From Rhizobium tibeticum (GTDB lineage Bacteria > Pseudomonadota > Alphaproteobacteria > Rhizobiales > Rhizobiaceae): a stretch of 64,000 nucleotides of DNA. Made by a program: the position numbers and the translations under genes. This document shows positions 26,939-36,129 of the stretch, piece by piece (the first letter of the stretch is position 1; every line of letters begins with the position of its first letter). Where the stretch lies: contig NZ_FOCV01000021.1 of assembly GCF_900110205.1 (NCBI RefSeq), forward strand, positions 57,883 through 121,882. Reading direction: 5' to 3'. The notes beneath the pieces are model-generated. The model searched no databases, had not been told where the DNA came from, and saw nothing but the letters and a program-made list of their open reading frames with translations.

Positions 26939-27541
26939 ATGGAGGCTGTTCTGAAAACGATTGCGACGATGCTGTTTGGTGCCGTCACGGTGGTTGGGGC
27001 CTGTTTCATTGGTGCCGCGGCCCCTACCTACATTCTCGCCATGCCTGAAGGGCAGCACTTTGCAAACTGGATGCACCGGACCTTTGGACCTCGGTTCCCG
27101 AGCCCGTGGATCCCAGGAGCCTGAAATTCGAACGCGTCGGGCCCTTGTCTCGGCAGCCTATCCCATTAAACCGACAGCGCCCAAGCCCAGGGCGAACCTT
27201 GCGGCCAAACCCGCGTCCGATGGCATATCGTCAGATGCCGCCGAGGCGTCGCTACGGCGTGAGCACGGCGAATGGTGTCTAGGTACCGGTCCTACGATCC
27301 GGCCAGTGACACCTATCGCGCCTACAGCGGCCAAATCCGCACCTGCGTGTCTCCATTCGCCGCTCCATCGATGGAAGTCACGGGGTCGGTGAGTGGGAGC
27401 GCGGGCCACGCCGCGTGGTGTTCTGCGCGTTATGCGTCTTATCGGGTGGACGATAATTCATACCAGCCATATAGCGGTCCGAGGCGCGAATGCATCTCGC
27501 CATTTCCCGGGGACGCGAGTGCTCAGACTGCCAGCCGATGA
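26939..27541 (+). pseudogene. BA14K-type exported protein with two apparent frame changes
   Basis: Two BA14K repeats are readable: SRYRSYDPASDTYRAYSG with RTCVSPF, and HAAWCSARYASYRVDDNSYQ with PRRECISPF (the family pattern WC..RYxSY...C.SP). The second half (27272-27541) is in the same frame as a plausible N-terminus at 26939 (TM-like GAVTVVGACFIGA), but that frame hits TGA at 27122, and residues between about 27130 and 27278 (ending REHGEWC) read only in the next frame. So at least two indels separate the parts. BA14K proteins are small exported lectin-like or immunoreactive proteins in Rhizobiales. Confidence 0.5.
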
Positions 27542-27688
27542 GACTATTCCATGGAGCTTGAGCGAGGGACATTTCCCTGCAGGGAGACACTACGCTATCG
27601 GAACCAACGGCCTGTAGCCGCGTTCTAGACACAGTTCCAAGGCGTCTCGCACACTGCGCCTTGGCCTTTCCAAATGTCCCTGTCATTT

Positions 27689-27713
27689 GCCCCGCGTCCT
27701 GCGGGGCTCCTTT
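27689..27713 (+). terminator. GC-rich hairpin
   Basis: A 7-bp perfect stem, GCCCCGC (27689-27695) with GCGGGGC (27701-27707), a 5-base loop and then TCCTTTC. It lies 28 bases before the start of the gene at 27741, so it either ends upstream transcription or sits in that gene's leader. Confidence 0.5.
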
Positions 27714-27740
27714 CTGCCTCCGAAGGAGGGAGGATCCACC

Positions 27741-27974
27741 ATGTCTCAAAAGCGCTACAGTCGTCGCGACGAACCGTTGCATTCCAAGGATCTGTCGGTC
27801 TGCCACCGCGTGCTTGATCACATCCGCAACGAACAGGGGATCGAAGCCTCCTCGGATGAGTCCGAGCGGATAGCCTCAATCATCATCGAGTTTTATCGCC
27901 AGGGAGTCCGTGACGAGAAGCAGTTGCGCGCGCTGATCGACGTGGCGCGCGGGCTCACACATCGACCTGCGTAG
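27741..27974 (+). CDS. Small cytoplasmic protein, unrecognised
   Basis: A 77-residue charged protein with no signal peptide. It reads MSQKRYSRRDEPLHSKDLSV at the start, then two predicted helices (CHRVLDHIRNEQGI, SERIASIIIEFYRQGV) and DEKQLRALIDVARGL. GGAGGGAGG upstream of the ATG is a strong ribosome binding site, and the codon use is native, so the gene is probably real. I cannot assign a function; a small helical regulator or toxin-antitoxin-type partner is possible but nothing shows it. Confidence 0.65.
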   Translation: MSQKRYSRRDEPLHSKDLSVCHRVLDHIRNEQGIEASSDESERIASIIIEFYRQGVRDEKQLRALIDVARGLTHRPA

Positions 27975-28213
27975 ACAATACGAACAACGGTCGGGAACAG
28001 AAGCGAACCATCGGCGTTTTTTTCCAGGTCGTGTCCCCTTAGGCACGTTGCTGAAATGTCACGATATTGAGCCCGTCAATACCGCGGGGCCTTTTTCTGC
28101 GGTTTTTCCATCGGGAAGGGCCTCACGGGTAGGACTTAGGTCCTATAGGACCCCAAACGCGTGAACCATACACGGATCCGGTGCGTTGAATCTCCAGAGA
28201 AAGGAGACTGACC

Positions 28214-28480
28214 ATGAAACGGTTGATTCTGGCAGTGGCCGGCCTCGCAGCACTACTGATGAGTGCTCCTGCCGACGCGCAAGGTGTTTATTTCGAGTTC
28301 GGTTCCGGCGGCCCGAGGTACTATGACGATCCGCCACCACCGCGCTATTACCGATACGGCCCAAGGTACCGTGACTATGACCGCCCGCGCTACGCCTACC
28401 GCGACGTGTGCTGGAGGGTGCCTTACCAGCATCGAAGCCATAATCATTACATCACTAGGTACAGAACGGTTTGCCGATAG
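28214..28480 (+). CDS. Small exported Tyr/Arg/Pro-rich protein
   Basis: An 88-residue product with a clean signal peptide (MKRLILAVAGLAALLMSAPADA). The mature part is rich in Tyr, Arg and Pro (PRYYDDPPPPRYYRYGPRY) and ends HYITRYRTVCR with two Cys. Proteins of this type are frequent in Rhizobiales and are probably cell-surface or periplasmic; the function is unknown. AAAGGAG precedes the ATG. Confidence 0.7.
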   Translation: MKRLILAVAGLAALLMSAPADAQGVYFEFGSGGPRYYDDPPPPRYYRYGPRYRDYDRPRYAYRDVCWRVPYQHRSHNHYITRYRTVCR

Positions 28481-28585
28481 AGAACCAGCCTCGCGTGAAG
28501 CGGCCTCTTCTCGTCCCTGATGGCTAGCACGCCACTCCGCCCTTGAGGGCTGGCAGCCAACTGATTTCTCCGCCAGCTTTCCGTC

Positions 28586-29582
28586 TCACCGATACAGGGG
28601 CGGCTGGTGGGGGATTTCAACGGCAGCGCGGGTGCCGGTCTTCCAGGCCTGAAGGCAGGCCTTTGTCACCAGCATCGCCATATGGCCGTCCCATGCGCTT
28701 GAGCCTGATGGCTTCCGTGTGAGAATGCCTGCCGTCCAGGCTTCCAACTGCGCACGATAGCCGGAACCGTGGCCGCCAATCGGCAGGTGTTCGAAATCCG
28801 TCGTGGCCCTTGGCGCGCAGCGTGGTCGCCGGGCTTGGGTCGAGAGCGACCGTTCCATCCTCGCAGACAAGTTCAGCCCGCACGTCATATCCGTACTGCG
28901 CGTCGGTAAAGACCTCGATGTCGACCACCACCCCGGATCCGGTCTGCAGCAGAATGAACTGCGGCTGCCTGTTCGGGGCGTTTCGAGTTGCCGGAGGGCT
29001 GGCGACGATCGCCGAGGTAATCTCGTCGTCAAGAAGGTACCGCGCGATGTCGAACTCGTGGCCGGCGGAATTGGCAATCACCAATTCGGATGTGAGATAA
29101 TCCGGCCCGACGGCGTTTCGGTGAACACAGTGCAAGAACAGCGGTCGCCCGAGTTCGCCGGAGTCGAGCGCCTGTTTCATCTCTCTGTAGCCTGCATCGA
29201 AACGCCGCATGAAACCAACCTGCACGAGACGGCGGCCAGCTGCGACTTCGGCTCGAACGATTGCCTCGGCATCCTCCAGGCTTCCTGCCAGCGGTTTTTC
29301 GACGAGGACGGGCTTTCGGGCGGCAATTGCCTTCAACGCCAGCGACGCATGGGTGCCGTCTGGTGAGCAGACCATCACGGCATCGATGTCGGGATCGCCG
29401 ATCAGTGTGTCCGCGTCCGCAATGGCCCGTACACCAAGGGATGCGGCAATCGTTTCGGCTCGACTGCGATCGAAATCCTGAACGGCAATCAGCCTGGCAT
29501 TCGCAACGCCCTCGGCAAGAATAGCCGCGTGATCGGCACCCATAACGCCGGTTCCGATAATTCCGATCCTGATCTCTTTCAT
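28586..29582 (-). pseudogene. Gfo/Idh/MocA-family dehydrogenase, frameshifted near the C-terminus
   Basis: An NAD-dependent sugar or inositol dehydrogenase-like gene. From 29582 it reads MKEIRIGIIGTGVMGADHAA (Rossmann loop), then VLVEKPLAGSLEDA with the catalytic-site Lys and GFMRRFDAGYREM. Near 28762 the frame is lost after DWRPRF; the expected C-terminus (YRAQLEAWTAGIL, SAWDGHMAML) continues in a neighbouring frame to the stop at 28586. One indel thus separates roughly 275 and 55 residues. The start has GGGAGG. A sequencing error would restore a full-length enzyme of about 330 residues. Confidence 0.75.
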
Positions 29583-30039
29583 TGACCCTCCCATTCGAAA
29601 ATCGCCACCCTGCCTCCCGGCAAGTCTATGACCGCGACAGGAGAGATTTCAAGCTCACTGCAGGCGATGTGCAGCGCTCGCACTGCGCGATCAGGGATTT
29701 GATGGTCGCGTCACGTTGACCGGAGAGGAACGGCACCTTCCCTACGAGCGTCCGCCGTTGTCGAAAGAGCATCTGATGTCTTCGGCGGGTCTCGAGCCTC
29801 CTTTCATCGTCAGCGGTACCGTCCTCGCAGGGCGATCGATCGCGATGCGGCGATGCGGCTGTTGGGCTTCGCCGTGATCCCGCTCTTTCGGTAGCCCGAT
29901 AGGCGCCTCGTGCCAGTCGCAGCGGCACGAATTGCTTTCAGACAGCGTCATGCTGCAAGATGCGAAGGGCAGCCATGCACCAACGGCATTGGTAAACCGC
30001 AGCGATACGCTATCTATCTCCGGCCAATACAAGGAGAAA
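29583..30039. other. Intergenic region, no gene recognised
   Basis: A 457-base stretch between the dehydrogenase pseudogene and the DUF992 gene. It must hold the DUF992 promoter; otherwise I see only open frames without coding character. Confidence 0.4.
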
Positions 30040-30564
30040 ATGATGAAGAAGATCGCGACCGTTGTTGCTGCCGCATCCCTGGTGCAAGCTCTGGCCTCGA
30101 GTGTTATCGCGGCCGATTTGGTGACCACCTACCAAGCGCCTGAGGCCGACGCGCGTGACGGTGTCAAGATCGGGATCCTGACTTGCGATATCGGTGGCGG
30201 TGTCGGTTACGTCCTCGGTTCGGCAAAATCGGTCGATTGCGTGTTTAGCCCGACCTCGGGCAGCGAGGCGCAGGATCGGTACACAGGTGCGATCCGTAAG
30301 TTGGGCGTCGATGTCGGGTTTACCACGCGCGGCCGGATTGTGTGGGCGGTGTTTGCCCCGACCACCGGATACCATCACGGTTCGCTGGGCGGCCTCTATC
30401 AAGGCGCATCGGCTGAAGCGACGCTCGTCGCCGGTGTCGGTGCCAACATTCTCGTTGGCGGCACCAGTGGCTCGGTCCACTTGCAGACGCTGAGCGTGAC
30501 CGGCCAGCTCGGCCTCAACGTTGCTGCGAGCGGGACGTCCATGACGTTGACGCCGCAGGGCTAA
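30040..30564 (+). CDS. DUF992 exported protein
   Basis: A 174-residue protein with a signal peptide ending VIAA. The mature domain reads DGVKIGILTCDIGGGVGYVL, SVDCVFSPT and RYTGAIRKLGVDVGFTTRGR, then a Gly-rich beta region. This matches DUF992, a periplasmic or outer-membrane family of unknown function found in Rhizobiales. Two tandem ATGs (30040, 30043) follow AAGGAG. A terminator lies 40 bases downstream. Confidence 0.85.
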   Translation: MMKKIATVVAAASLVQALASSVIAADLVTTYQAPEADARDGVKIGILTCDIGGGVGYVLGSAKSVDCVFSPTSGSEAQDRYTGAIRKLGVDVGFTTRGRIVWAVFAPTTGYHHGSLGGLYQGASAEATLVAGVGANILVGGTSGSVHLQTLSVTGQLGLNVAASGTSMTLTPQG

Positions 30565-30604
30565 GGATGTCTCGCCGGCAATCGTTTGGCGATCGTGCAT
30601 AAGT

Positions 30605-30634
30605 CTGGCCGCATTCTCGTGCGGCCAGCTTTTT
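30605..30634 (+). terminator. Intrinsic terminator of the DUF992 gene
   Basis: A 9-bp perfect stem, CTGGCCGCA with TGCGGCCAG, a 6-base loop and a CTTTTT tail. Confidence 0.85.
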
Positions 30635-30657
30635 GGGGTTCGGCAGTGGAGGGAACC

Positions 30658-30909
30658 GTGAGACATGCCGCAATACTCGCTGCAATGGTGCTTTCCGGCT
30701 GCAACACGACTGCGCCGCCGCTTGAGCCCATGCCGGGAAGCCTGACTTATGGGCGCGTCGCACACTCACCATATCCTCCGGGAACGGTCGTCAAGAACAC
30801 GTTCTTGGGAAAATGGGGCTATCGCACATTTGAGAAATACGTGGTCCAGCCTGATGGAACACTTAAGTTGACCTATCAGCAGACCGCTCCGGACTTCCCG
30901 ACGGACTGA
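30658..30909 (+). CDS. Small lipoprotein, unrecognised
   Basis: An 83-residue protein starting at GTG with GGAGG upstream. The N-terminus RHAAILAAMVLSGCNTTAPP is a lipoprotein signal with lipobox LSGC. The mature part contains PYPPGTVVKNTFLGKWGYRT and ends TYQQTAPDFPTD. I do not know the family; membrane anchoring in the periplasm is the only supported statement. Confidence 0.65.
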   Translation: MRHAAILAAMVLSGCNTTAPPLEPMPGSLTYGRVAHSPYPPGTVVKNTFLGKWGYRTFEKYVVQPDGTLKLTYQQTAPDFPTD

Positions 30910-31226
30910 TGTCGTGCGCTCGGTTGGCCGCCGCTATCGAAGCTTCGGCGGCCCAGCGGTGGAATTGGGCTGAATCTCGTGTTCAGGCGCATGGCGTCCC
31001 TGGAGTTTGTGCAGCTTGCGCTCTTCTGCAGTATCGGCGCCGTTTCGTTTGCCTTGATTGGCGACACTCCGACCCCGCGGTCCCGGATTTCTGATCTGTC
31101 TGTTGGGCGTACTGTGCATGGCTCGTTCCTCCCGCAAGAGAAACGCAAAACTCGCGCCGAGGTTCATCGTCGAACGAGAAAAGCTGCCTGTCGTTGCCGT
31201 CCATCGACAGGTTCGCAACCCATGCC
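30910..31226. other. Intergenic region, no gene recognised
   Basis: A 317-base stretch between a rightward lipoprotein gene and the 3' end of the leftward transglycosylase gene. I see no feature I can support in it. Confidence 0.35.
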
Positions 31227-32168
31227 TCAGTTTTTGAAAACGGTGCAGGCCGCTCCGGCGGCGCGGACGCTCACGCAGACCTTGTCGGCTTCCGCGCGGG
31301 TCTGCCTGCCGATACGGGCCGCATAGCGCGGCCTGAAGCCGAAGCTGCGATCGCGGACGCGTACGACGACAGGCTCTTCGCTCGCAAGTGAGGTCGGAAG
31401 CTGACGCGCGACCGCCGAAAACAGGCGAAGGGCCGCTGCATCGTTGCTATGCGCTGCAAGCTGCGCGCCCCAGGGTGCCCACGGGCCGTGTTGAACCGAG
31501 GCGGTTTCGGTCAGCCGGCGCTTGCTGGCAAGTTCGATGCAGCTATCGATGAAGGGCTTGTCCGGGCTCAGAAACTGCGCGGCATCGCCCGGAGGATCGT
31601 TCTTCCATTGCTCGATCGTACTCGCGGTTATGGCGAGGACGTAGCTGCGCGTCTCGAAGGGCAGTAGACCTGTATCGAGATAGGCCGCCAGTCCCTGCTC
31701 GCCGGCATTGTAGGCTGCGGCGGCAAGGCCGAGATTGCCAAAGCGTGCCCGCAGGTCGTCGAGATATCGTGCTGATTCCTTGAGGGATTCGAGGACATTG
31801 AAACTATCCCTCAACCCGCGCAGCCTGGCCGTATCGGGCATGAACTGTGCAATACCCTGCGCGCCCTTGGGACTGATGGCGCCCGCCCGGAAACGGCTTT
31901 CCCGCCAGATCAGGCGGGCGAAATACTCCGGCGGTAGGTGGTTTTCCCGCGCGAAGTGATCGATCGCGACGCAGAGATCGCGGCCGTAGGTCTCGCGTGT
32001 GATGCAAAGGCGCTCGCCGGAGTTCGGTACCGCGAGCGAATAGACGCAGACGCGATGCGATGTCGCGGCGGGCGGCTGGGAAACAGCCATCTCGGGATGT
32101 GCCGACAGAAAGCCGGCAACAAGAGTAACGAAGCCTGCTTTGCTAAACGATACGCCCACTGCAGCCAT
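31227..32168 (-). CDS. Lytic transglycosylase (SLT domain), exported
   Basis: A 313-residue protein with an N-terminal signal segment and an SLT domain at about 75-200. It cuts the MurNAc-GlcNAc bond of peptidoglycan in the periplasm. The catalytic Glu is in LIWRESRFRAGAISPKGA, followed by the family blocks GIAQFMPDTA and AAAYNAGE. The C-terminal third (about 210-313) is a SPOR-like tail (VVVRVRDRSFGFRP, VSVRAAGAACTVF) that may contact glycan strands. The ATG at 32168 follows a GAGAG sequence; the extension to 32309 is unlikely. It is divergent from the isomerase pseudogene. Confidence 0.83.
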   Translation of the reverse strand: MAAVGVSFSKAGFVTLVAGFLSAHPEMAVSQPPAATSHRVCVYSLAVPNSGERLCITRETYGRDLCVAIDHFARENHLPPEYFARLIWRESRFRAGAISPKGAQGIAQFMPDTARLRGLRDSFNVLESLKESARYLDDLRARFGNLGLAAAAYNAGEQGLAAYLDTGLLPFETRSYVLAITASTIEQWKNDPPGDAAQFLSPDKPFIDSCIELASKRRLTETASVQHGPWAPWGAQLAAHSNDAAALRLFSAVARQLPTSLASEEPVVVRVRDRSFGFRPRYAARIGRQTRAEADKVCVSVRAAGAACTVFKN

Positions 32169-32218
32169 CGTCTCTCTGTCGCAATTCGTGGACTTCTGTG
32201 CCGAGCCGGAAAAGATAC

Positions 32219-32238
32219 GCCCGTCATTGATGACGGGC
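32219..32238. repeat. Perfect inverted repeat in the transglycosylase leader
   Basis: GCCCGTCA (32219-32226) and TGACGGGC (32231-32238) flank the loop TTGA. It lies about 50 bases upstream of the transglycosylase start in a divergent intergenic region, so it may be an operator or a leader hairpin. Confidence 0.5.
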
Positions 32239-32385
32239 GGAGTTGGGAGATTAATACGCATCTGCACGTTAGCAACGCTGAATATGACGTCAAGACAGAA
32301 ACGGAGCATAGAAGGCTATTGCCATATGCCTGTTGCCGCCGCTCGACTATTGTCGGCAAAGAGCTCCCGATTCAGCGAGGCCACC

Positions 32386-33149
32386 ATGAGACTTTCCGCT
32401 TGCATCGAATGGCTGTTCGCAGCCGAAGCCGACAATTTTGCGGACAGGATCCGGCTTGCACACACGCATGGCGCGGAGGCCGTCGAATTCTGGAAGTGGA
32501 CGAACAAGGATATCGGCAGCATCGAATGGGCGCTGACGGAAACCGGCATGGAACTCAGTAGTTTGTTGCCGAACCGATGATTGCACTCACCGATCGTGCC
32601 AATAAGGACGCGTTCCTGAAAGGCCTGAAGAGTTCCATGGAAACGGCCAGACGCCTCGGTGCTCACACATTGATTGCGCAGGCGGGCGATGACCTTCCCG
32701 GCAAGTCTCGCGAAGAGCAGAAGGCGGCGCTGATCGAAACCCTGACCGCCGCTGGTGAGATTCTCGAGGGCAGCGGGGTGCGCCTTGGTCTCGAGCCACT
32801 CAACACGTTGATCGACCATGTTGGCTATTTCCTTCATTCCACGGTTGAAGGCATCGAGATCGTAAAGGCGACGGGGCGTCCGGAGATCGGCATCGTGTAC
32901 GATGTCTATCATTCCGTCGTGATGGGCGAGGCCACGGCCGAGGTGATTGGCGGGGACATCGACCGGGTTTTCCACGTCCATATCGCCGATCATCCGGGCC
33001 GCAACGAGCCGGGCAGCGGCGATATCGACCTTAAACGGCGCGTCGATTGGCTCGTCCAACATGGATACCAGGGTGCGATCGGGTTAGAATATCGGCCGTT
33101 GGCGGCGAGCGCCGCGACAATTGCAGAGACCCGGCGTATGCTCGGTTAA
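32386..33149 (+). pseudogene. Hydroxypyruvate isomerase-like TIM-barrel protein, one-base frameshift
   Basis: The first 63 residues (MRLSACIEWLFAAEADNFAD, GAEAVEFWKW) and the remaining part (from MIALTDRANKDAFLKGL through LGLEPLNTLIDH, VYDVYHSVVM, HVHIADHPGR and GLEYRP) together make one Hyi/IolE-type sugar-phosphate isomerase-like barrel with metal-binding Glu and His residues. They lie in different frames joined near 32561-32567, where inserting one base would give SSLVAEPMIA. GAGG precedes the ATG. Either a recent one-base deletion or a read error. With the nearby dehydrogenase it suggests a former carbohydrate-catabolic set. Confidence 0.8.
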
Positions 33150-33268
33150 GAGCAGTGTGATTCATACTCGGATGGTCTCAGCCATTTCAATCTGACGCGT
33201 CGTGCACCATCTAGTGGATGAGTAATGTCTTCCTCAATCGGGAGGCGACTGTGTTTGTGGAGCTAACC

Positions 33269-34495
33269 ATGCAATCCCTTTCAGACGTACCGTTGTATCT
33301 CATGGACCAGAGCGAAGGTGCGTGGCCCTCGCGTCGGCGAAAGATCATCGATTGGCTGGTCAATGAAACGCGTGACGAGCGCTTCATCGACAACATATTC
33401 GTGCAAATGTGCCAGCGACTGCGTGACGAGGGCGTGCCTGTCGCGCGAGCATCGTTGCATTTCAGAACGCTCCATCCGCAATGGCTCGGTGCTCGCATCC
33501 TCTGGAAAGCCGGGTTGGGAGAGGCAAAGATTGATACGTTTGGCTATGGTGTCGAGAACACACCGCAGTTCCGCAACAGCCCGGTGAACGAGATTTTCAG
33601 CGGCGCGACCGAGGTCCGCAAAAACCTCGAGACGATGCGCGACGGCGACGGCCACCATCAGTTCTATGACGAACTGATACGTGACGGGCTCACGGAGTAT
33701 ATCGCCTGGCCAATGGAACACACGCTTGGCAAGCGGCACATTGCGACCTTCTCCAGCGATCGGTCCGGTGGCTTCGCAGAGGAACATATCGCCTTCCTCA
33801 AGGACGTTCTTCCTGCCTTGACGCTTGTCACCGAGATTCGCATCAAGAACATTCTCGCGCGGACACTGCTGGAAACCTACGTTGGTCCCCATGCCAGCGG
33901 ACAGATCCTTGCCGGGGCAACGACACGCGGCAGCGGTGCGACCGTCGGTGCGGCGATCCTGATCTGTGACCTGCGCAATTTCACGACGATCTCGGATCAG
34001 TGGCCGCGCGACGACGTGATCGACCTGCTGAACGGCTATTTCGACGCGATGTCGGAGCCGATTGAGAAACATGGCGGCGAGATCCTCAAGTTCATGGGCG
34101 ACGGCATGTTGGCGATCTTCCCGCTGGCCGATCCGATGGCCTGCAGGAACCTGTTGGTGGCGATCAAGGAGGCAGAGGGCGCTGTCGCCACCCTGAACGA
34201 GCAGAACGGGCGCGATGGCCGCGAGGTGCTGCGCTACGGGATTGGCGTACATGTTGGCGACGTCATGTATGGGAACATCGGCTCACGACGGCGGCTCGAT
34301 TTCACGGTGATCGGGCCTGCGGTCAACGTGGCCTCGCGCCTGGAAAGCCTGACCAAGGAAATCAAGCGTCCGGTACTCTTCTCCAGGGCGTTCGTCGAGA
34401 TGGCGTCTTGCAATGAAGGCATGGAAAGCCTCGGCTCATTCCCCCTTCGGGGATTGGGCGAGCCCGTCGATGTCTTTGCCTTCAAGCAATCCTGA
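33269..34495 (+). CDS. Class III adenylate cyclase with N-terminal sensory region
   Basis: About 408 residues from this start. The C-terminal class III catalytic domain (about 200-405) has the metal-binding Asp in CDLRNFTTISD, the second in LKFMGDGMLAIF, and GIGVHVGDVMYGNIGSRRRL followed by DFTVIGPAVNVASRLE with the transition-state Asn and Arg. The Lys/Asp specificity pair (ILKFMGD, LDFTVIG) indicates ATP over GTP. The N-terminal 190 residues have no membrane segment and may be a GAF-like sensor. Other in-frame starts exist at 33218 (ATG) and 33251 (GTG, with GGGAGG); 33269 follows GGAG. It makes cAMP in the cytoplasm. Confidence 0.88.
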   Translation: MQSLSDVPLYLMDQSEGAWPSRRRKIIDWLVNETRDERFIDNIFVQMCQRLRDEGVPVARASLHFRTLHPQWLGARILWKAGLGEAKIDTFGYGVENTPQFRNSPVNEIFSGATEVRKNLETMRDGDGHHQFYDELIRDGLTEYIAWPMEHTLGKRHIATFSSDRSGGFAEEHIAFLKDVLPALTLVTEIRIKNILARTLLETYVGPHASGQILAGATTRGSGATVGAAILICDLRNFTTISDQWPRDDVIDLLNGYFDAMSEPIEKHGGEILKFMGDGMLAIFPLADPMACRNLLVAIKEAEGAVATLNEQNGRDGREVLRYGIGVHVGDVMYGNIGSRRRLDFTVIGPAVNVASRLESLTKEIKRPVLFSRAFVEMASCNEGMESLGSFPLRGLGEPVDVFAFKQS

Positions 34496-34518
34496 GAGTG
34501 GCAGGTATCCCGACAGAG

Positions 34519-34827
34519 AGAGGGCCATGGCGCTCGGCGGCCTGACGAGGGCGTTTCCCGTGTTCGCGAGGGCGGAAATCGGCGCACCGTTGGGGCGGCT
34601 ACATCGATGTCACGCCGGATGCCGTGGCTTTCACCTCGGCTGTCGACGCCATTCCCGGCTTTCACATCGCAACCGGATTCTCCGGGCATGGCTTCGGCAT
34701 TGGGCCGGCAGCGGGACGATTGATGGCTGATATCGTTACGGGCCGGGCGCCTGCCGTCGACCTGAGCGCATTCCGATTCTCGCGCTTTACTGACGGCTCG
34801 AAGGTAGAGCTCATCAGCGGCTTCTGA
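34519..34827 (+). pseudogene. C-terminal remnant of a FAD-dependent oxidoreductase (DAO type)
   Basis: About 100 codons resemble the end of a DadA/glycine-oxidase-like enzyme: FPVFARAEIG in one frame, then WGGYIDVTPDAV and PGFHIATGFSGHGFGIGPAA with GRLMADIVTG in the next. The FAD-contacting GFSGHGFGIGP block is clear. The N-terminal two thirds are absent and there is a frame change near 34590. It begins only about 25 bases after the cyclase stop, so a deletion probably joined the two. Confidence 0.7.
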
Positions 34828-35304
34828 TTGCGCGGCGGTCACGCTTCTTCCGCCGTTGGTTATACCAGTGTTGTTGCCGCCACCTCGAATGTGCCTGCCA
34901 CGGCCACTGCGCCTGGACCGCAAACGTGACGAGCGTTTGATCACGCATGCGAATATGGAGTGTCACGCATGTGCCATCAGGCGCGCAATCTGAAATATAG
35001 AGGTCTGGTACGCCCTAGGGGAATCGTATGCCATATTTTGAGATTCGTACTCGATCGATGCGGTTATGCCTGTTGCTGCTTGCTCAGAGTCGAGGGTCTG
35101 AGCCCCTGCACAGTGGTGCCTATCACAGGGGCGATGTTGACCCTCGGAACCTCGTTCGACGCTCGTCACACAGACGCGGGGTAGAACGTAAGAGAGAGGG
35201 TGACGTTCACAAGCGCGGGTCTAGTCGGAAGCTGCAGCGCGACCTGACGACGTGCTTTCGCCGGCGTCTACAAGGATGGCAATGCTGGGGAATGAGGCCG
35301 TCAT
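34828..35304. other. Intergenic region, no gene recognised
   Basis: A 477-base stretch after the oxidoreductase remnant. Frames are interrupted and I see no conserved motif or structured RNA that I can support. Confidence 0.35.
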
Positions 35305-35481
35305 ATGAAAGCCGTGGCGAAGGACGGATGCGAGATCCGCCTCGCGAGCCAGTGGCGGCTGTTCATGCTGCCTGACGATCGGTGGTTCCGTATTGCCGAT
35401 CCGGATGGAGGATTTGCGTCGCAGCGTCATCTGCTGGAGCCGGCCGCTTCTCGATGCAGTATTTCGACTGGTACGCGCTGA
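35305..35481 (+). CDS. Possible 58-residue ORF
   Basis: ATG with TGAGG seven bases upstream; the product begins MKAVAKDGCEIRLASQWRLF and contains DDRWFRIADPDGG. No signal peptide and no recognised family. It is listed because start context and codon use are acceptable; it may equally be a fragment. Confidence 0.25.
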   Translation: MKAVAKDGCEIRLASQWRLFMLPDDRWFRIADPDGGFASQRHLLEPAASRCSISTGTR

Positions 35482-35540
35482 GAAAAACAATGCCGCACCG
35501 ATCTTGAAGCTAGGCGCAAAAATTAACGGATTCATATAGA

Positions 35541-35617
35541 TGGTACGCCCGACGGGATTCGAACCCGTGATCTACGCCGTGAGAGGGCGTTGTCCTGAAC
35601 CGCTAGACGACGGGCGC
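35541..35617 (-). tRNA. tRNA-Glu (anticodon CTC)
   Basis: A 77-base cloverleaf with encoded CCA. Acceptor GCGCCCG pairs with CGGGCGT; the anticodon stem ACGCC/GGCGT surrounds loop CTCTCAC; the T-arm carries GGGTTCGAATCCC. Anticodon CTC reads GAG. Confidence 0.95.
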
Positions 35618-35857
35618 ATCAGGCAAGGAAATAGGAACAGACAAGCCTTTCGGCAAGATGCTCAAGCTTGGAGAAATAGAGAAGTGGCAACGCCCCAGGG
35701 TGAAAGGACGGCGCTTTTTTCGGGTGCACATGGGCCGCGTGTCCATTTGCGCCCAATTCTTAATGCGGGTGCAAGGGCAGGGACATGTTCAGAACGCTTA
35801 TGGAGTTCTGCTCTGCTGCCCGTAAGATACTGAAGATATTTAAGGAGGAGAATGAAG

Positions 35858-35932
35858 TGGCACGCCCTAGGGGAGTCGAACCCCTCTTCCCAGAATGAAA
35901 ATCTGGTGTCCTAACCGATAGACGAAGAGCGC
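35858..35932 (-). tRNA. tRNA-Glu (anticodon TTC)
   Basis: A 75-base cloverleaf with encoded CCA. The anticodon stem CCAGA/TCTGG surrounds loop TTTTCAT, and the T-arm is AGGGG/CCCCT with TTCGACT. Anticodon TTC reads GAA. It is 240 bases upstream of the other Glu tRNA on the same strand; nothing is seen between them. Confidence 0.95.
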
Positions 35933-36129
35933 TTCCTTCGTGGTGGCGCCCTTATAGTCAGGCACTTTGAATCCCGCAAGCGGCAAATTCGATTTTTCTC
36001 AAAATAATGACAGGATTTTTTTGCGAGCGCGAAACGCCGTTTATTGCAGCCGAATCAAAACACTACTGCTCGATGTTCGCAATTCATCGGGCAAGCTTAC
36101 GCCGCGTTATGAACGCCTGAAGTAGAGCG

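Noticed and set aside
28081..28108. Weak hairpin with a T-rich tail after the 77-residue gene
   Set aside because: The stem is only five base pairs (ACCGC/GCGGT) with a 13-base loop, too weak to call a terminator with confidence.
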